Source: Ignavibacteriota bacterium
Lineage (GTDB): Bacteria; Bacteroidota; Ignavibacteria; SZUA-365
Length of the DNA stretch: 42,347 bases
NCBI GenBank assembly: GCA_016218045.1
Contig: JACRFB010000044.1
Location: 1 to 42,347, forward strand
Direction of reading: 5' to 3'
Below are positions 25,251 through 34,059 of the stretch, piece after piece. The translations under genes were made by a program, and so were the position numbers. Position 1 is the stretch's first letter; every line of letters begins with the position of its first letter. Below the pieces are notes generated by a model. That model saw only the letters and a program-made list of their open reading frames with translations, was not told where the DNA came from and searched no databases.

Positions 25251-25694
25251 ATGATACAAGCAGCAGCATATCCCGAATTACGCGCATCCATCGTCATCCC
25301 CTGCCGCCGCGGCGAGTACGCCGCGTTGCGCGACGCCACCGCGTGGCTGAACGCGCGCTGCGATGCCCTCCGCGCGTCCAGGGACGCCCGCGAACGCCTC
25401 GATTTCTGTCTCAACGAAGTGTTGGCAAACATCATCGACCACGGCCTGGACGACGAACACGAACACCGCGTGACCGTCAGTCTCGATGTTGCCGCGCAGG
25501 GTTACACACTCACCCTTCGCGACGACGGCCGGCCCTTCGATGTGGCGCGGTCCGACACCTACACTACGCCGCAATCCCTGCAGGAAGCCGGCTCACGCGG
25601 CTACGGGCTGCATCTCGTTCACTCCCTCGCCACCCGCGTAGAATACCAGCGCGACGGATCGTGGAATGTTGTAGCGGTGTTTGTCGGCCCCTGA
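25251..25694 (+). CDS. RsbW/SpoIIAB-like HATPase (anti-sigma factor type) protein
   Basis: 147 residues from the ATG at 25251; a longer open frame upstream is not protein-like. It has the GHKL ATPase boxes: N box Leu-Asn-Glu-Val-Leu-Ala-Asn-Ile-Ile-Asp-His-Gly, G1 box Arg-Asp-Asp-Gly-Arg-Pro-Phe-Asp, and G2 box Gly-Tyr-Gly-Leu-His-Leu-Val. Length and order match the serine-kinase anti-sigma family (RsbW, SpoIIAB), which phosphorylate an antagonist and hold a sigma factor or another partner. No antagonist (STAS) gene or PP2C gene is next to it. A GAGG lies 14 bases before the ATG, further than usual. Its partner is unknown. Confidence 0.85.
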   Translation: MIQAAAYPELRASIVIPCRRGEYAALRDATAWLNARCDALRASRDARERLDFCLNEVLANIIDHGLDDEHEHRVTVSLDVAAQGYTLTLRDDGRPFDVARSDTYTTPQSLQEAGSRGYGLHLVHSLATRVEYQRDGSWNVVAVFVGP

Positions 25695-25707
25695 CACCGG
25701 ACCGAGA

Positions 25708-25748
25708 AGGGCGAAGAGGGAAGAGGGAAGGAGGAAGAGGGAAGGGTA
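25708..25748. repeat. GAAGAGG heptamer array
   Basis: GAAGAGG, GAAGAGG, GAAGGAG, GAAGAGG and GAAGGGT follow with a seven-base period, starting about 15 bases after the HATPase stop codon. Confidence 0.75.
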
Positions 25749-25802
25749 CGACGATTTGAAGACGGTTGCCGTTTTCCGTTCACCGTTGTCCGTTCCCCTT
25801 TG

Positions 25803-25876
25803 CACGCCCGGCTGGACTCGAACCAGCGACCCTCTGCTTAGAAGGCAGATGCTCTATCCAACTGAGCTACGGGCGC
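25803..25876 (-). tRNA. tRNA-Arg (anticodon TCT)
   Basis: The minus strand folds as a full cloverleaf of 74 bases. The acceptor stem GCGCCCG pairs with CGGGCGT (one G-U pair), the D arm holds AGCTCAGTTGGATAGAGC, the anticodon stem TCTGC/GCAGA encloses the loop CTTCTAA with anticodon TCT, and the T arm has GGTTCGAGTCC. The CCA end is not encoded. It reads AGA codons. Confidence 0.95.
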
Positions 25877-25950
25877 GTGTGCTATCTCGCAATGTACGTG
25901 TCGCGGGGTGGAAAACATAGCGCGGGAGCTGACACCGTGTCACTCAGTGT

Positions 25951-26158
25951 CTCCTGACTCCTGACTCCTGGGTCCGCACGCGGGTGTGAGGAGACACGAG
26001 ACAGAATACAGGAGACACGCACTGTGCAAGTCCGTTCCTCCTGTCTCCTTACTCCTGTCTCCTCACACACCCCCAGTAGATCGCGCTACCATCTACCAAC
26101 TACCATCTACCATCTACCATCATCTACCATCTACCATCTACCAACTACCTATCTCCCC
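25951..26158. repeat. Composite heptamer repeat element: AGGAGAC hairpin followed by TACCATC array
   Basis: At about 25951-25970 GACTCCT units repeat. At 25987-26019 AGGAGAC-type units run forward and at 26033-26069 their complement runs back, so this part could fold as a hairpin. Then a short AGTAGATCGCGCTAC linker leads into TACCATC/TACCAAC units with a seven-base period to about 26150. The element ends at the stop codon of the VWA-OmpA gene. A mirrored version lies at 42009-42347. Together with the tRNA this fills the 468 bases between 25695 and 26162. Confidence 0.8.
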
Positions 26159-26162
26159 TGCA

Positions 26163-27497
26163 TCACTTCTTCGTGATAATCACCTCGGTGCGGCGATTGA
26201 GCCGACGGCCGATTTCGGTGTCGTTGGGCGCGATGGGAAGCGACTTCCCCATGCCGCGCGTGGTGATGCGCGACGCATTGATGCCGCGGTCCACCAGGTA
26301 CTTTTTCACGGCGCGCGCGCGCGCGTCCGACAGCGCGATGTTGTATTCGTCGCTGCCGAGGAAATCGGTGTGGCCGCGGATCTCGACATGCATCGTCTGA
26401 TACGATTTGAGCATGTTGAGGATGTTGCGTAATTCCGATACAAAAGTCTGATCGAACGTCGCCTGGTTGAACTCGAAGAGAATGTTCTCGAGCACAAACT
26501 TCTTGTCGACTTCGAGGATAGGCACGCGCTGGTTCACGACCACCTCGTCCTGCATGTTGCGGATCTCGAGTGTGATCGCCTCGGGCGGCACTTCGGCCTT
26601 GATGGTGTACTTCACCGCGTACAGGTTGGTGATCGACGCGCTGAACTCGTCCAGTATGGAACTGAAGTCCTGCACGATATCGAACTGCTTGCCGTAGGTG
26701 GCGTCGGTCATCTGGCGGTAATCGGTGAGCCGCGGCGGCGAAATCGAGAAGAGCCGTATGTTCTTCTTCTTGAGGAAATCGACCATCGACTTCGTCGTGT
26801 ATTCGGTCTTCCCGTCGCCCGCGTCTCCCTTCTGGTGGAACGGCGCGTCGGTGATCAGGATGAAGATGCGCTGGGCCGACTGGCGGAAACGCAACGTGGT
26901 GCCTTCGGACAGGCCCTCGAGCGCGTTCTCGGGATTGTCCCCTCCCCCGCCGATCGCGATGTTGTCGATGTAGGTGATGAAGACGTTGACGTCCTCGGTC
27001 AACTCCTTGCGCCGCTCGATGCGGTCGCTGAAGGTGATCAGGCCGAGACGGTAATCGACGCCGCGCTGCGACAGGCGCTGCGTGAATTCGAAGATGTTGT
27101 TCTTGACCTCGTTCACCTCCTGCCGCATGCTGCCTGTCTGGTCCACCACAAACACGATGTCGACGGGCACGCTGTTGCTCGCCGAAATGGTGCTGATGTC
27201 CTGGATGGACACGGGCATCCCGTCCTGATACAGGATGAGGTCGGTCTTTTTTAATCCCGAAAAATAATTGCCGACCGAATCGCGCGCGTCGATGATCACG
27301 TCGGCCACGGGGAAGCGGCTGATGTCGACGGAACGGATTTCCACGGTGACCCTCTCGGGCCGCGTGCTGCGGGCCGAGATGATGGTCGCCTTTTTCAGAC
27401 TGTCGGCACCACCCGCTGCAAGAAGTTGCGGCAGGAGCAGCGCCAGAAGCACTGTCAGGCGCGCGGCGGGAAACTGTGGTGAAGCGATGGTCGCCAT
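26163..27497 (-). CDS. VWA-domain protein with C-terminal OmpA domain
   Basis: 444 residues from the ATG at 27497, which begins a signal peptide (to about residue 30). A beta domain comes first, then a VWA domain (about 113-290) with MIDAS Asp119-Gln-Thr-Gly-Ser123 and Ile-Thr-Asp-Ala-Pro-Phe. The C-terminal 105 residues are an OmpA-like peptidoglycan-binding domain: Val-Glu-Ile-Arg-Gly-His-Thr-Asp, Asn-Ile-Ala-Leu-Ser-Asp-Ala-Arg-Ala, and a final Asn-Arg-Arg-Thr-Glu-Val. It would sit in the periplasm or outer membrane and hold the cell wall. It closes the T9SS-like cluster, separated from the barrel gene by 138 bases and a hairpin. A PorE-like anchoring role is possible but not shown. Confidence 0.88.
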   Translation of the reverse strand: MATIASPQFPAARLTVLLALLLPQLLAAGGADSLKKATIISARSTRPERVTVEIRSVDISRFPVADVIIDARDSVGNYFSGLKKTDLILYQDGMPVSIQDISTISASNSVPVDIVFVVDQTGSMRQEVNEVKNNIFEFTQRLSQRGVDYRLGLITFSDRIERRKELTEDVNVFITYIDNIAIGGGGDNPENALEGLSEGTTLRFRQSAQRIFILITDAPFHQKGDAGDGKTEYTTKSMVDFLKKKNIRLFSISPPRLTDYRQMTDATYGKQFDIVQDFSSILDEFSASITNLYAVKYTIKAEVPPEAITLEIRNMQDEVVVNQRVPILEVDKKFVLENILFEFNQATFDQTFVSELRNILNMLKSYQTMHVEIRGHTDFLGSDEYNIALSDARARAVKKYLVDRGINASRITTRGMGKSLPIAPNDTEIGRRLNRRTEVIITKK

Positions 27498-27557
27498 GTA
27501 TGCAGTCCGCGGAGCGCGGCGGATGAACTGTCGAATCGCATGAAGGAGAGATGGAAA

Positions 27558-27583
27558 GGGCGATCCGCCGAGACGGACCGCCC
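27558..27583 (-). terminator. Possible terminator or attenuator hairpin
   Basis: On the minus strand GGGCGGTCCG, a six-base loop and CGGATCGCCC form a 10-bp stem with one G-U pair, followed by TTTCC. It lies 52 bases after the barrel gene stop codon and 60 bases before the VWA-OmpA start. The T run is short, so it may only reduce read-through. Confidence 0.4.
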
Positions 27584-27635
27584 GTTCACAACGTTCACGT
27601 GCGGCCCGTGACGCGGGCACACGCGCGGGTCCGCA

Positions 27636-29399
27636 TCAGAACACGAAGTTCATGCGGAGGCCGGGGACGATCATCTCGCCGTGTTCCCACGGCTCGGGAT
27701 CGCGGAACACCACGCGCGAGTATTTCACTTCCGCGCGCAGCCACTGGAAGATGTGGAAGTACACTTCGGCCATGAGTCCGCCGTTGAAGTACTGCAGCGC
27801 CGTGCCGTAGCGGGTCTTGCCACGATGGTCGTAGCTGAGGCGCACGAAGGCGTCGAGCGTGCCGTGACCGGCAAGCACCTTCACGCTGTCAAAAACGGTG
27901 GAATCGGAGAACAAAGTATTGTCTTCCTTCCAGCGCCATGTGCGGCGGGCTTCGTTGAACTTCTGATAGCCGAGACCGACATGCAGGCGCAGTCCGTCGA
28001 GCATGAAACCGAGATCGCGCCAGTAGTACGCGGTGGCCGACGCGGTCATGTAGTAGAAGGTCAGACGGCGGAGCATCGCCTTGTCGGGATTGCCGGCCGC
28101 GTTGACGGGAGGATTAAATTCATGGTCGCGGAAGAAGGGCTTCATGCCCGTGCCGTTCAGGATTTCTCCGTCGGCATTGGTCACCTTCTTTGTGCCGAAC
28201 TTGTTGAGTCCGAACGACACAAACGCCGCGGCGCCGAGGCCGTAAGCGTCGGTGCCGAGCGGCGCGGAGGTGTTGCTCAACTGGCGGAAGTACTCGCCCG
28301 AGACGCCCCAGGTGCCGTTAGTGCGGCGATTCTTGAGAAGCGGCAGATCGGTGTTGATGCTCTCGTCGCCCCAGGTGAAGGGAATCGAGGGACCGAGTTT
28401 GAAGTACTCGGTGGACGAGGGCTCGTACACGAACATGGTGTTCCACTGCGGTCCGTACAGGAACGGCAGATTCACCCAGTCGTTTCCGATCTTGAGTTCG
28501 AAGCCGGCGCGGATGCGCGAGGGCGCGAGGCCGACGTTGTTGTTCATCGGATTGTCGGTCTCGAGCGTCCACATGAAACCGCCGCCGAAAGGAATGCTGA
28601 CGGTGGCTTCCGCGTTGTCGGGACGCGGCTGAAGCACGCCCGTCTCCACGCGATGCGGGTATTCGGACGGATTCGCGACGCGGTCGTACAGTTCCGAGGT
28701 CAGCACGTCGCGCAGGTTCTTCTTGCCGACGATGCGGTAATCCTCGAAGTCGGGATTCTCGGCGTTCGCGCTGAAGCTGGCCGAGGATTCCTCCTCGCCG
28801 CCGCGGGCGCGGGCCTTCTCGATGATGACGGCGATGAGCGTCTCCGGATCACGCGGGCTGCGGATGATGCGGATGCGCGCGCGGCCCGTGAGAATGCGGT
28901 CGGCAATCTCCACCGCCTCGTCGTCACGCAGATCGTCGCGGTTGTCGCGGACCTTGCGCATGATTTCGAGCACGGTGGGTTCGTCCATCACAATCCACTG
29001 CGGGAAGTATTTCTGGATGAGCGGATCGAGCGTGGTGATGGCGCGGACGAGCACGCGGAGACGGCTGTTCTCGTCCTGGAACTGCTTGAGACCGATGTCG
29101 AGCAGACGCACGTAGTTCTGGCGGTTCTCATCCGTCGGGGCGTAGGCCACAACTTCGTTCACGAGTTTTTCCGACCAGACGATGCGGCGCTTGAGATCCT
29201 CTTCGTCGAAGTTTTCGCTCGCCATGAAACGCATGATGGCGTCGATCGAGGTCAGCGCGTCGCCCGATGGCTGGGCCTGGACGGGCGCGGGCCGGAACAA
29301 CGTCAGCGTGCAGGCGACAACCAGCAGCGCGAGGGCTGTTTTAATGGCGTTCATGCGGGTACCCTGGAATTCCGAAAGTGTGAAAGTGCGAGTCGTCAT
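27636..29399 (-). CDS. Outer-membrane beta-barrel protein of the T9SS-like cluster (barrel 2)
   Basis: 587 residues from the ATG at 29399, which has a strong GAGGAGG site; a second ATG at 29354 starts directly at the signal peptide (Met-Asn-Ala-Ile-Lys ... Val-Gln-Ala-Gln). The mature N-terminal ~200 residues are charged and helical, with Arg-Arg-Ile-Val-Trp-Ser-Glu and Asp-Arg-Ile-Leu-Thr-Gly-Arg blocks. The rest looks like amphipathic strands of a barrel, ending Leu-Arg-Ala-Glu-Val-Lys-Tyr-Ser and a terminal Phe. The C-terminal strands resemble those of the protein at 29411-31435, so the two are paralogues in the barrel part. The position is where porK/porN-type genes lie in known T9SS loci, but I see no GldN or GldK motif. 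Family not recognised. Confidence 0.7.
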   Translation of the reverse strand: MTTRTFTLSEFQGTRMNAIKTALALLVVACTLTLFRPAPVQAQPSGDALTSIDAIMRFMASENFDEEDLKRRIVWSEKLVNEVVAYAPTDENRQNYVRLLDIGLKQFQDENSRLRVLVRAITTLDPLIQKYFPQWIVMDEPTVLEIMRKVRDNRDDLRDDEAVEIADRILTGRARIRIIRSPRDPETLIAVIIEKARARGGEEESSASFSANAENPDFEDYRIVGKKNLRDVLTSELYDRVANPSEYPHRVETGVLQPRPDNAEATVSIPFGGGFMWTLETDNPMNNNVGLAPSRIRAGFELKIGNDWVNLPFLYGPQWNTMFVYEPSSTEYFKLGPSIPFTWGDESINTDLPLLKNRRTNGTWGVSGEYFRQLSNTSAPLGTDAYGLGAAAFVSFGLNKFGTKKVTNADGEILNGTGMKPFFRDHEFNPPVNAAGNPDKAMLRRLTFYYMTASATAYYWRDLGFMLDGLRLHVGLGYQKFNEARRTWRWKEDNTLFSDSTVFDSVKVLAGHGTLDAFVRLSYDHRGKTRYGTALQYFNGGLMAEVYFHIFQWLRAEVKYSRVVFRDPEPWEHGEMIVPGLRMNFVF

Positions 29400-29410
29400 G
29401 GCTTCCCTCC

Positions 29411-31435
29411 TCAGTTGAACAGTGAAGGAAGTCCGAGGCGGAACCTCGGCGTGATCATGAAGACGCTGTTCTCGGATTCCCACACTTCCTTGCTGCGGAG
29501 CAGGAACGAGTACTTCGCTTCCACACGCAGCCATTCGGTGAGTTCGAGCCACGCATCGGTCATAAGGCGTCCGGTGAAGTACTGGATGCCGAGACCGTAA
29601 TTGTTTTTCGCACCGGTATTGATGAAGTCGAAACGGATGAACACGTCGAAGAGATCCTTCTCGCGTTCGAACCAGTACAGCTTGTTCTTCTCGACCTGCT
29701 TCATGGTGTTGTCGGCCCACTTCACGACTTCGGTGTTCGCCGCGAAGTAGTTGCGCTCGACGCGCTGGAAGCCGCCGCCGACGCTGAGGCGCACGAGCAT
29801 GTTCGGATCGTGGATGCGGTCCTTGAACATGATCGGGTAGTACACGAGCGCGGCGGTGGAGATGTTGAAGAAGTTGTTCTTGTACACGCGATCGTCGATC
29901 ATCGTGTTGACGAGCTTCATGCTGTGATACTTGTCGGCCCCGTCGAAACGGTCGGTGATCGTGATGCTGCCGCCGAGCGAGAAGGGGAAACCGAAGGTGA
30001 AGTCGAACGCGATGTTGTAGCCCATCGGCGAGTAGAGCAGCGAGTTGTCATACGACAGCGGCGTCGGGAAACCGTCGGCCGTCATGTTCATCGGCATGAC
30101 AAGGCCCACGCTCATCTGGTGTTTGTAGCCGATGCTCAGCGTCGACATGCCGGAACTCCAGCGCGGCATCCCGATTTCGGGATTGCCCATGGCGTAGGCG
30201 ATGCGCCAGTCGGGTGCAAAGCCCGAACGGGCCGGCGAACGGAGTTCGATCTTGTCGAGGGACAGGTCGAGCACCACGAAGTCGGCCGGCTGGCGGCCCG
30301 GATTCATGACCACGTCGATGGTCTGCGAGAAGGTGCCCGCCTGCGACTGGATGAGCAACTGGCCCGGTGTCTCGTACGGCGAATTGCCGACGTACTCGAA
30401 ACGGATGTTCTGCTTGCCGCTTGTGTCGGCTTTCGGTCCGAGCATGAGCGGCGTCCGCGTGTCGACGCGGAAGGACTCGCTGTTCGATCCGATGAATTCG
30501 ATCTTGTTGATCTGGATCTGGCTGTTGTCGGGATTGGTGATGCGCACGCGGCCGCCCTTGGGATCGTCGAGCAGTATGGGCACTTCGGCTTTAAAGAAGG
30601 GTCCCGCTGCCTCGGCCTGCACCGGAAGCTGATTCGTGCGGAGTGTGTCCTTGATGTTCCAGAAATCCGAGAAGCGGCTGGTGGCCGTCTCGAGATCGGC
30701 GTTGTTCATGACAATGAAGGGACCGCGTTTCTCGGCCGCGAATGCGGGCTGGGGAAGCGGTTCTTCATTGACGCGGCGTGCGAGCACGTCGTCGTACAGC
30801 GTCTCGTCCTCGGTCTTGATCGCGCTCCACAGGTCCATCCCCGAAAGGATGTACTGTTTCAGCGTCGAGCTCTGACCGCGGGCGCGGGGGCGGCGTGCGC
30901 CTTCCTCGTCCTCTTCCTCGTCCTGACGCGGTTCGGGACAGGTCTCCGTCTTCACCACGCGCACTTCGATGAGGTCGTAGGGATTGATTCCCTGCTGTTC
31001 GATTTCCTCGGGTGTCGCTTCAACCACGTACACTTCGACGCCGCTGATCGACGCGCCGCCCTGGCCGGTGGGACAGGGGACGGTCGATGCGCCGTTGAGG
31101 TGATACTCTTCGTCGAGCAGTCCGAGTTCGTTCGCGCGTTTGAACACCTTGTCGAGGCGTTCCTGCAGCGCGGCCGGACGCAACCGGTACCCCTTCACCT
31201 GCGTGAAATCGTAGCCGGTGGCGAGGTTGCCGCGGCGGCGGCCGGTTGTCGGCAGCGGCTTGTCTTTAGCGGCCGAACGGATGAGCTGGTTCTTTTCCTG
31301 AAGATCGTTGTATTCCTTCTTCAGATCGTTCTGCTTGGTTCGCACCTGGTCGGGTTGCGCCTTCGCGGGAATCACGCTCACGGCTCCGACAAAGACGAAG
31401 CAGAGAAGTAACGTGCGAGCGATTGTGCTCTTCAT
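29411..31435 (-). CDS. Outer-membrane beta-barrel protein with ASH-like domain (barrel 1)
   Basis: 674 residues from the ATG at 31435 with a GAGG site; an in-frame ATG at 31483, four bases after the preceding stop codon, is the alternative. Signal peptide ends Ala-Lys-Ala-Gln. Then come a coiled-coil-like Lys/Glu segment (to ~70), an acidic run (Asp-Glu-Glu-Glu-Asp-Glu-Glu, about 175), and a beta domain at about 290-385 with Ile-Thr-Asn-Pro-Asp-Asn ... Phe-Arg-Val-Asp ... Gly-Gln-Leu-Leu-Ile-Gln-Ser, which resembles ASPM/SPD-2/Hydin (ASH) folds. The C-terminal ~270 residues look like a barrel ending Val-Glu-Ala-Lys-Tyr and Leu-Phe-Asn. It could span periplasm and outer membrane and meet the GldM-like shaft. 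Its stop overlaps the ribosome site of barrel 2. Confidence 0.7.
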   Translation of the reverse strand: MKSTIARTLLLCFVFVGAVSVIPAKAQPDQVRTKQNDLKKEYNDLQEKNQLIRSAAKDKPLPTTGRRRGNLATGYDFTQVKGYRLRPAALQERLDKVFKRANELGLLDEEYHLNGASTVPCPTGQGGASISGVEVYVVEATPEEIEQQGINPYDLIEVRVVKTETCPEPRQDEEEDEEGARRPRARGQSSTLKQYILSGMDLWSAIKTEDETLYDDVLARRVNEEPLPQPAFAAEKRGPFIVMNNADLETATSRFSDFWNIKDTLRTNQLPVQAEAAGPFFKAEVPILLDDPKGGRVRITNPDNSQIQINKIEFIGSNSESFRVDTRTPLMLGPKADTSGKQNIRFEYVGNSPYETPGQLLIQSQAGTFSQTIDVVMNPGRQPADFVVLDLSLDKIELRSPARSGFAPDWRIAYAMGNPEIGMPRWSSGMSTLSIGYKHQMSVGLVMPMNMTADGFPTPLSYDNSLLYSPMGYNIAFDFTFGFPFSLGGSITITDRFDGADKYHSMKLVNTMIDDRVYKNNFFNISTAALVYYPIMFKDRIHDPNMLVRLSVGGGFQRVERNYFAANTEVVKWADNTMKQVEKNKLYWFEREKDLFDVFIRFDFINTGAKNNYGLGIQYFTGRLMTDAWLELTEWLRVEAKYSFLLRSKEVWESENSVFMITPRFRLGLPSLFN

Positions 31436-31486
31436 ACGGGTGCCTCGTGGGTCGTGTGATGCTTTTTCGATAGTCGCTTTCATGGA

Positions 31487-33082
31487 TCACTCGGCGGGGA
31501 TGAGGGTGATGTCGTACGTTTCCGACGTGCCCCCTGCCGTGATCTTGATCACCGCGGCGGTGCCATCTTTCTTGACCTTGCCCTTCAGATAGAACTTCAC
31601 CTGGGTGCCGTTCTCGAAAGGCGGTGTTGCCGCGATGGGACGGATGTCGGGCGTATCCGCGAGCAGATCGTTGCCGTTCTCGTCCTCGACGGTGACGCGA
31701 ATGTCGCTCGCCGACACGTTGCGGATGTTGTCCTTGGTGCAGCGGCCGCAGCGGTCCGTGATGAATTCGAACGGTGTGTTGATCGGATACTCGCCGCCCT
31801 TGTTGAACAACGGCTGGATGTTGACCGGCGGTGTGGAGACGGTGTACTGGAAGTCCGACGGCATAAGCTGCTTCTTCGTCGAATCGAAGTACACGAAGTA
31901 CTGACGTCCGCGGTACATCGCGTTGATCGCGAGTGTCTTCGCCGTGGGCGGCACCTTGTAACGCACGATGCTGCCGTTTCCGCTCTGCACTTCCTTCTCG
32001 TCGACCAGCAGTTTCCACGAGTACGAACCGACGTCCTCGAGGCCCTGCACGTTGATGTTCATTTCGAACGATTCACCCGCGAAGGCCTTGCCCGGACGGC
32101 GTTTCGCCAGCACGGGATCCTTCACGATGACGTTGAACTGGATGGGACGCGAACGGCTCAGAGCGCCGGCGCCGCGTTTGTCGTACGCTTCGGCCGTCAC
32201 GGTCTTTTCGCCCGCTTCATTGAAGGTGCCCGACCACGCCCACTTGCCGCGCGCGGGATCGTCGCTGCGCCACGGATTCTCGTTGGCCTGCGGGCTCAGG
32301 GCTCCGCCGCCGCCGCCCACGTTGATCGACGAGATCTTGTCGACCGTGGTGCCGCGCACCTTGATTTCGTTGTAGGTCGGGAAGCCCACCGCGGTCACGA
32401 TCGGGTCGGCCTGGATCTGCAACTGGTCATAGGCCTCGGAGATCACCTCGACCGTGAAACGCGCCGGATCGAGCTGTTCGGACCGCTGGATGAACGACTC
32501 GAGCGGCGTGCCCTTCAGGGCCTGATCGAAGTCGATCGCGCGCTGGATTTCCTCGCGCCGGAACTCGAGAGAACCCACCTTGATCACGGCCTCGCGGCCG
32601 ACCTCGGGTTTGAGTTCCACGCGGTTCGTGCCGGCCTTGACCCAGAAGTCGAAGCGCCCCGCGCCCTGATCCGCCTTCCAGTTGAAACGATAGATGCGCT
32701 CGCCTGTGGTGGACTCGAGCGAACTGTCGCGGATGTCGGCCGGGTACTTCAGGATCTGCGTCACCTGGCCGTTCTTCGACACTTCCACAACCGGAGGTGT
32801 GGTGACTTCGTCACGGTCGCCCAGACCCTTCACGCGGATCGTGAAGTAGCGCGACTCGTTGACCTTGAGCTGGTTGTCGCCCGCCGCTGCAACGGTGGGC
32901 ATGTTCTTCAGCAGCTCGAGAATGATGCGCCGGTTCTTCTCTTCAAGGGCGCGCTGCTGTGCGAGCAGATGCTCCTCCGCATCGTCGCGTTCGACGATGA
33001 TGATAAGGAGCTCGCAGATGACGGCCAGGTACAGAAAGAAATAGACCTGGTATTTTTTGTAGTGATCGCCTGATTTGGCCAT
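31487..33082 (-). CDS. GldM/PorM-like protein (M2)
   Basis: 531 residues with an AGGAGG site before the ATG at 33082. Residues 1-13 are cytoplasmic and basic, one membrane helix spans about 14-30 (it contains Glu24), and a coiled-coil stretch follows to about 60. The rest is a series of beta domains, as in the four-domain periplasmic shaft of GldM/PorM. Length (GldM about 513) and topology fit. A Cys445-Gly-Arg-Cys448 pair in the last third could form a disulfide. In T9SS, GldM joins the inner-membrane GldL ring and transmits motion to the outer-membrane complex. It follows its GldL-like partner by 37 bases. Sequence likeness to GldM is weak and the call rests on topology, length and neighbours. 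Confidence 0.65.
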   Translation of the reverse strand: MAKSGDHYKKYQVYFFLYLAVICELLIIIVERDDAEEHLLAQQRALEEKNRRIILELLKNMPTVAAAGDNQLKVNESRYFTIRVKGLGDRDEVTTPPVVEVSKNGQVTQILKYPADIRDSSLESTTGERIYRFNWKADQGAGRFDFWVKAGTNRVELKPEVGREAVIKVGSLEFRREEIQRAIDFDQALKGTPLESFIQRSEQLDPARFTVEVISEAYDQLQIQADPIVTAVGFPTYNEIKVRGTTVDKISSINVGGGGGALSPQANENPWRSDDPARGKWAWSGTFNEAGEKTVTAEAYDKRGAGALSRSRPIQFNVIVKDPVLAKRRPGKAFAGESFEMNINVQGLEDVGSYSWKLLVDEKEVQSGNGSIVRYKVPPTAKTLAINAMYRGRQYFVYFDSTKKQLMPSDFQYTVSTPPVNIQPLFNKGGEYPINTPFEFITDRCGRCTKDNIRNVSASDIRVTVEDENGNDLLADTPDIRPIAATPPFENGTQVKFYLKGKVKKDGTAAVIKITAGGTSETYDITLIPAE

Positions 33083-33119
33083 GGTTCATTCCTCCTGATC
33101 GTTCGCGTGAGCGCGACGC

Positions 33120-33974
33120 TCAGCGACCGACCATGCCGCGCGATTTGTGAGCGGACTCTTCGAGGTCGTGTTCCAGCGCATCCAGTTTGGCTTTCACTTC
33201 GGACCAGGTAAGCTCGGTGCCGGGCACGCGCGAGCCGTCACCCTCGGTTTCATCCTCTTCCTTCTCGTACCAGGTGGTGAGACCGAGGAGGCAGAGCACC
33301 GTGATTTCGACGATGATCGCGATGATGATCAGGTCGGGCTGATGGGCGACCATGAACTTCACACCGCGGAGACCGATGTTGAGGATCAGGAACGCGGTGC
33401 CGATGAAGGCCACGGCCGTGATGTTGTTCTTGTACTGCGGGATGAAGTGGTTGTGCATGTACATCGCGAAGGCCTTGCGGACGCGGCCGTGGCTGTCCTG
33501 CAGGCATTTCTTCGGCCACGTCATCAGATGGTCGCCGAAGCCGAGGTTGTTCGGATTGTCGCTGATGTTCTTCGAGAGACCCGTGGCCTTCAGTATCGAA
33601 CCCACGAGCGCGTGCAGATTCCCGCGGAACAGGAAGAGTCCGAACGGCGTGAAGAAGAGCACGATGATGGACATCGACACGATGGCCACCGTGTAAATCA
33701 TCGCGAGATTCAGGATGAACGTCGAGATACCGATTTTCACGACGCGTTCGGTGAGGGCGCCACCGGGGAGCAGTTTTTCGAGTTCCTCGGCCTTTGCCTC
33801 ACTCAGACCGCGCTGCTTGCCTTCGTCCTTGAGAAATGCTTTGTACTGTTCGAGCGTCATCATTTCCTCTTTCGACGACTGGGCGAAGCCGGCGCCGGCG
33901 GGAATGAGGAACGCGCAGATGAGCAGCAGAACGAAGAAAGGCAACGTTCCGTGTGATCCGATGATTCGTGACAT
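33120..33974 (-). CDS. GldL/PorL-like inner-membrane motor protein (L2)
   Basis: 284 residues from the ATG at 33974 with GAGGAGG upstream. A signal-peptide-like helix (about 10-31, ending Ala-Gln), a soluble linker, and long hydrophobic segments at 80-116 precede a cytoplasmic loop (117-183). Two closely spaced helices follow at about 184-203 and 214-232. Between them Gly-Val-Lys206-Phe-Met-Val-Ala-His210, and in the second helix Ile-Val-Glu223-Ile, match by eye the Lys and Glu that sit in the GldL transmembrane core and are needed for proton-driven rotation. The tail is charged and probably coiled-coil. GldL normally has only the two helices, so the N-terminal half is an addition. An ExbB/TolQ-like relation is an alternative. 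A long open frame upstream is not used. Confidence 0.6.
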   Translation of the reverse strand: MSRIIGSHGTLPFFVLLLICAFLIPAGAGFAQSSKEEMMTLEQYKAFLKDEGKQRGLSEAKAEELEKLLPGGALTERVVKIGISTFILNLAMIYTVAIVSMSIIVLFFTPFGLFLFRGNLHALVGSILKATGLSKNISDNPNNLGFGDHLMTWPKKCLQDSHGRVRKAFAMYMHNHFIPQYKNNITAVAFIGTAFLILNIGLRGVKFMVAHQPDLIIIAIIVEITVLCLLGLTTWYEKEEDETEGDGSRVPGTELTWSEVKAKLDALEHDLEESAHKSRGMVGR

Positions 33975-34059
33975 GGGATAACCTCCTCGGAAAACAATGA
34001 ATATTGAGCTCCCCGGCCTGGCCGGGAAACGCGTTTTAGAGTGATATGTAGTCGACAGT

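Noticed and set aside
27681-31411. Long plus-strand open frames (639 and 533 codons) opposite the barrel genes
   Set aside because: His/Val/Arg/Glu-rich shadow frames without ribosome sites, fully overlapping genes with signal peptides and barrel patterns.
34012-34026. CCCGGCC-T-GGCCGGG inverted repeat between M1 and L2 as terminator
   Set aside because: The centre is one base and there is no T run; L2 has a strong ribosome site just downstream, so an operon read-through is more likely.
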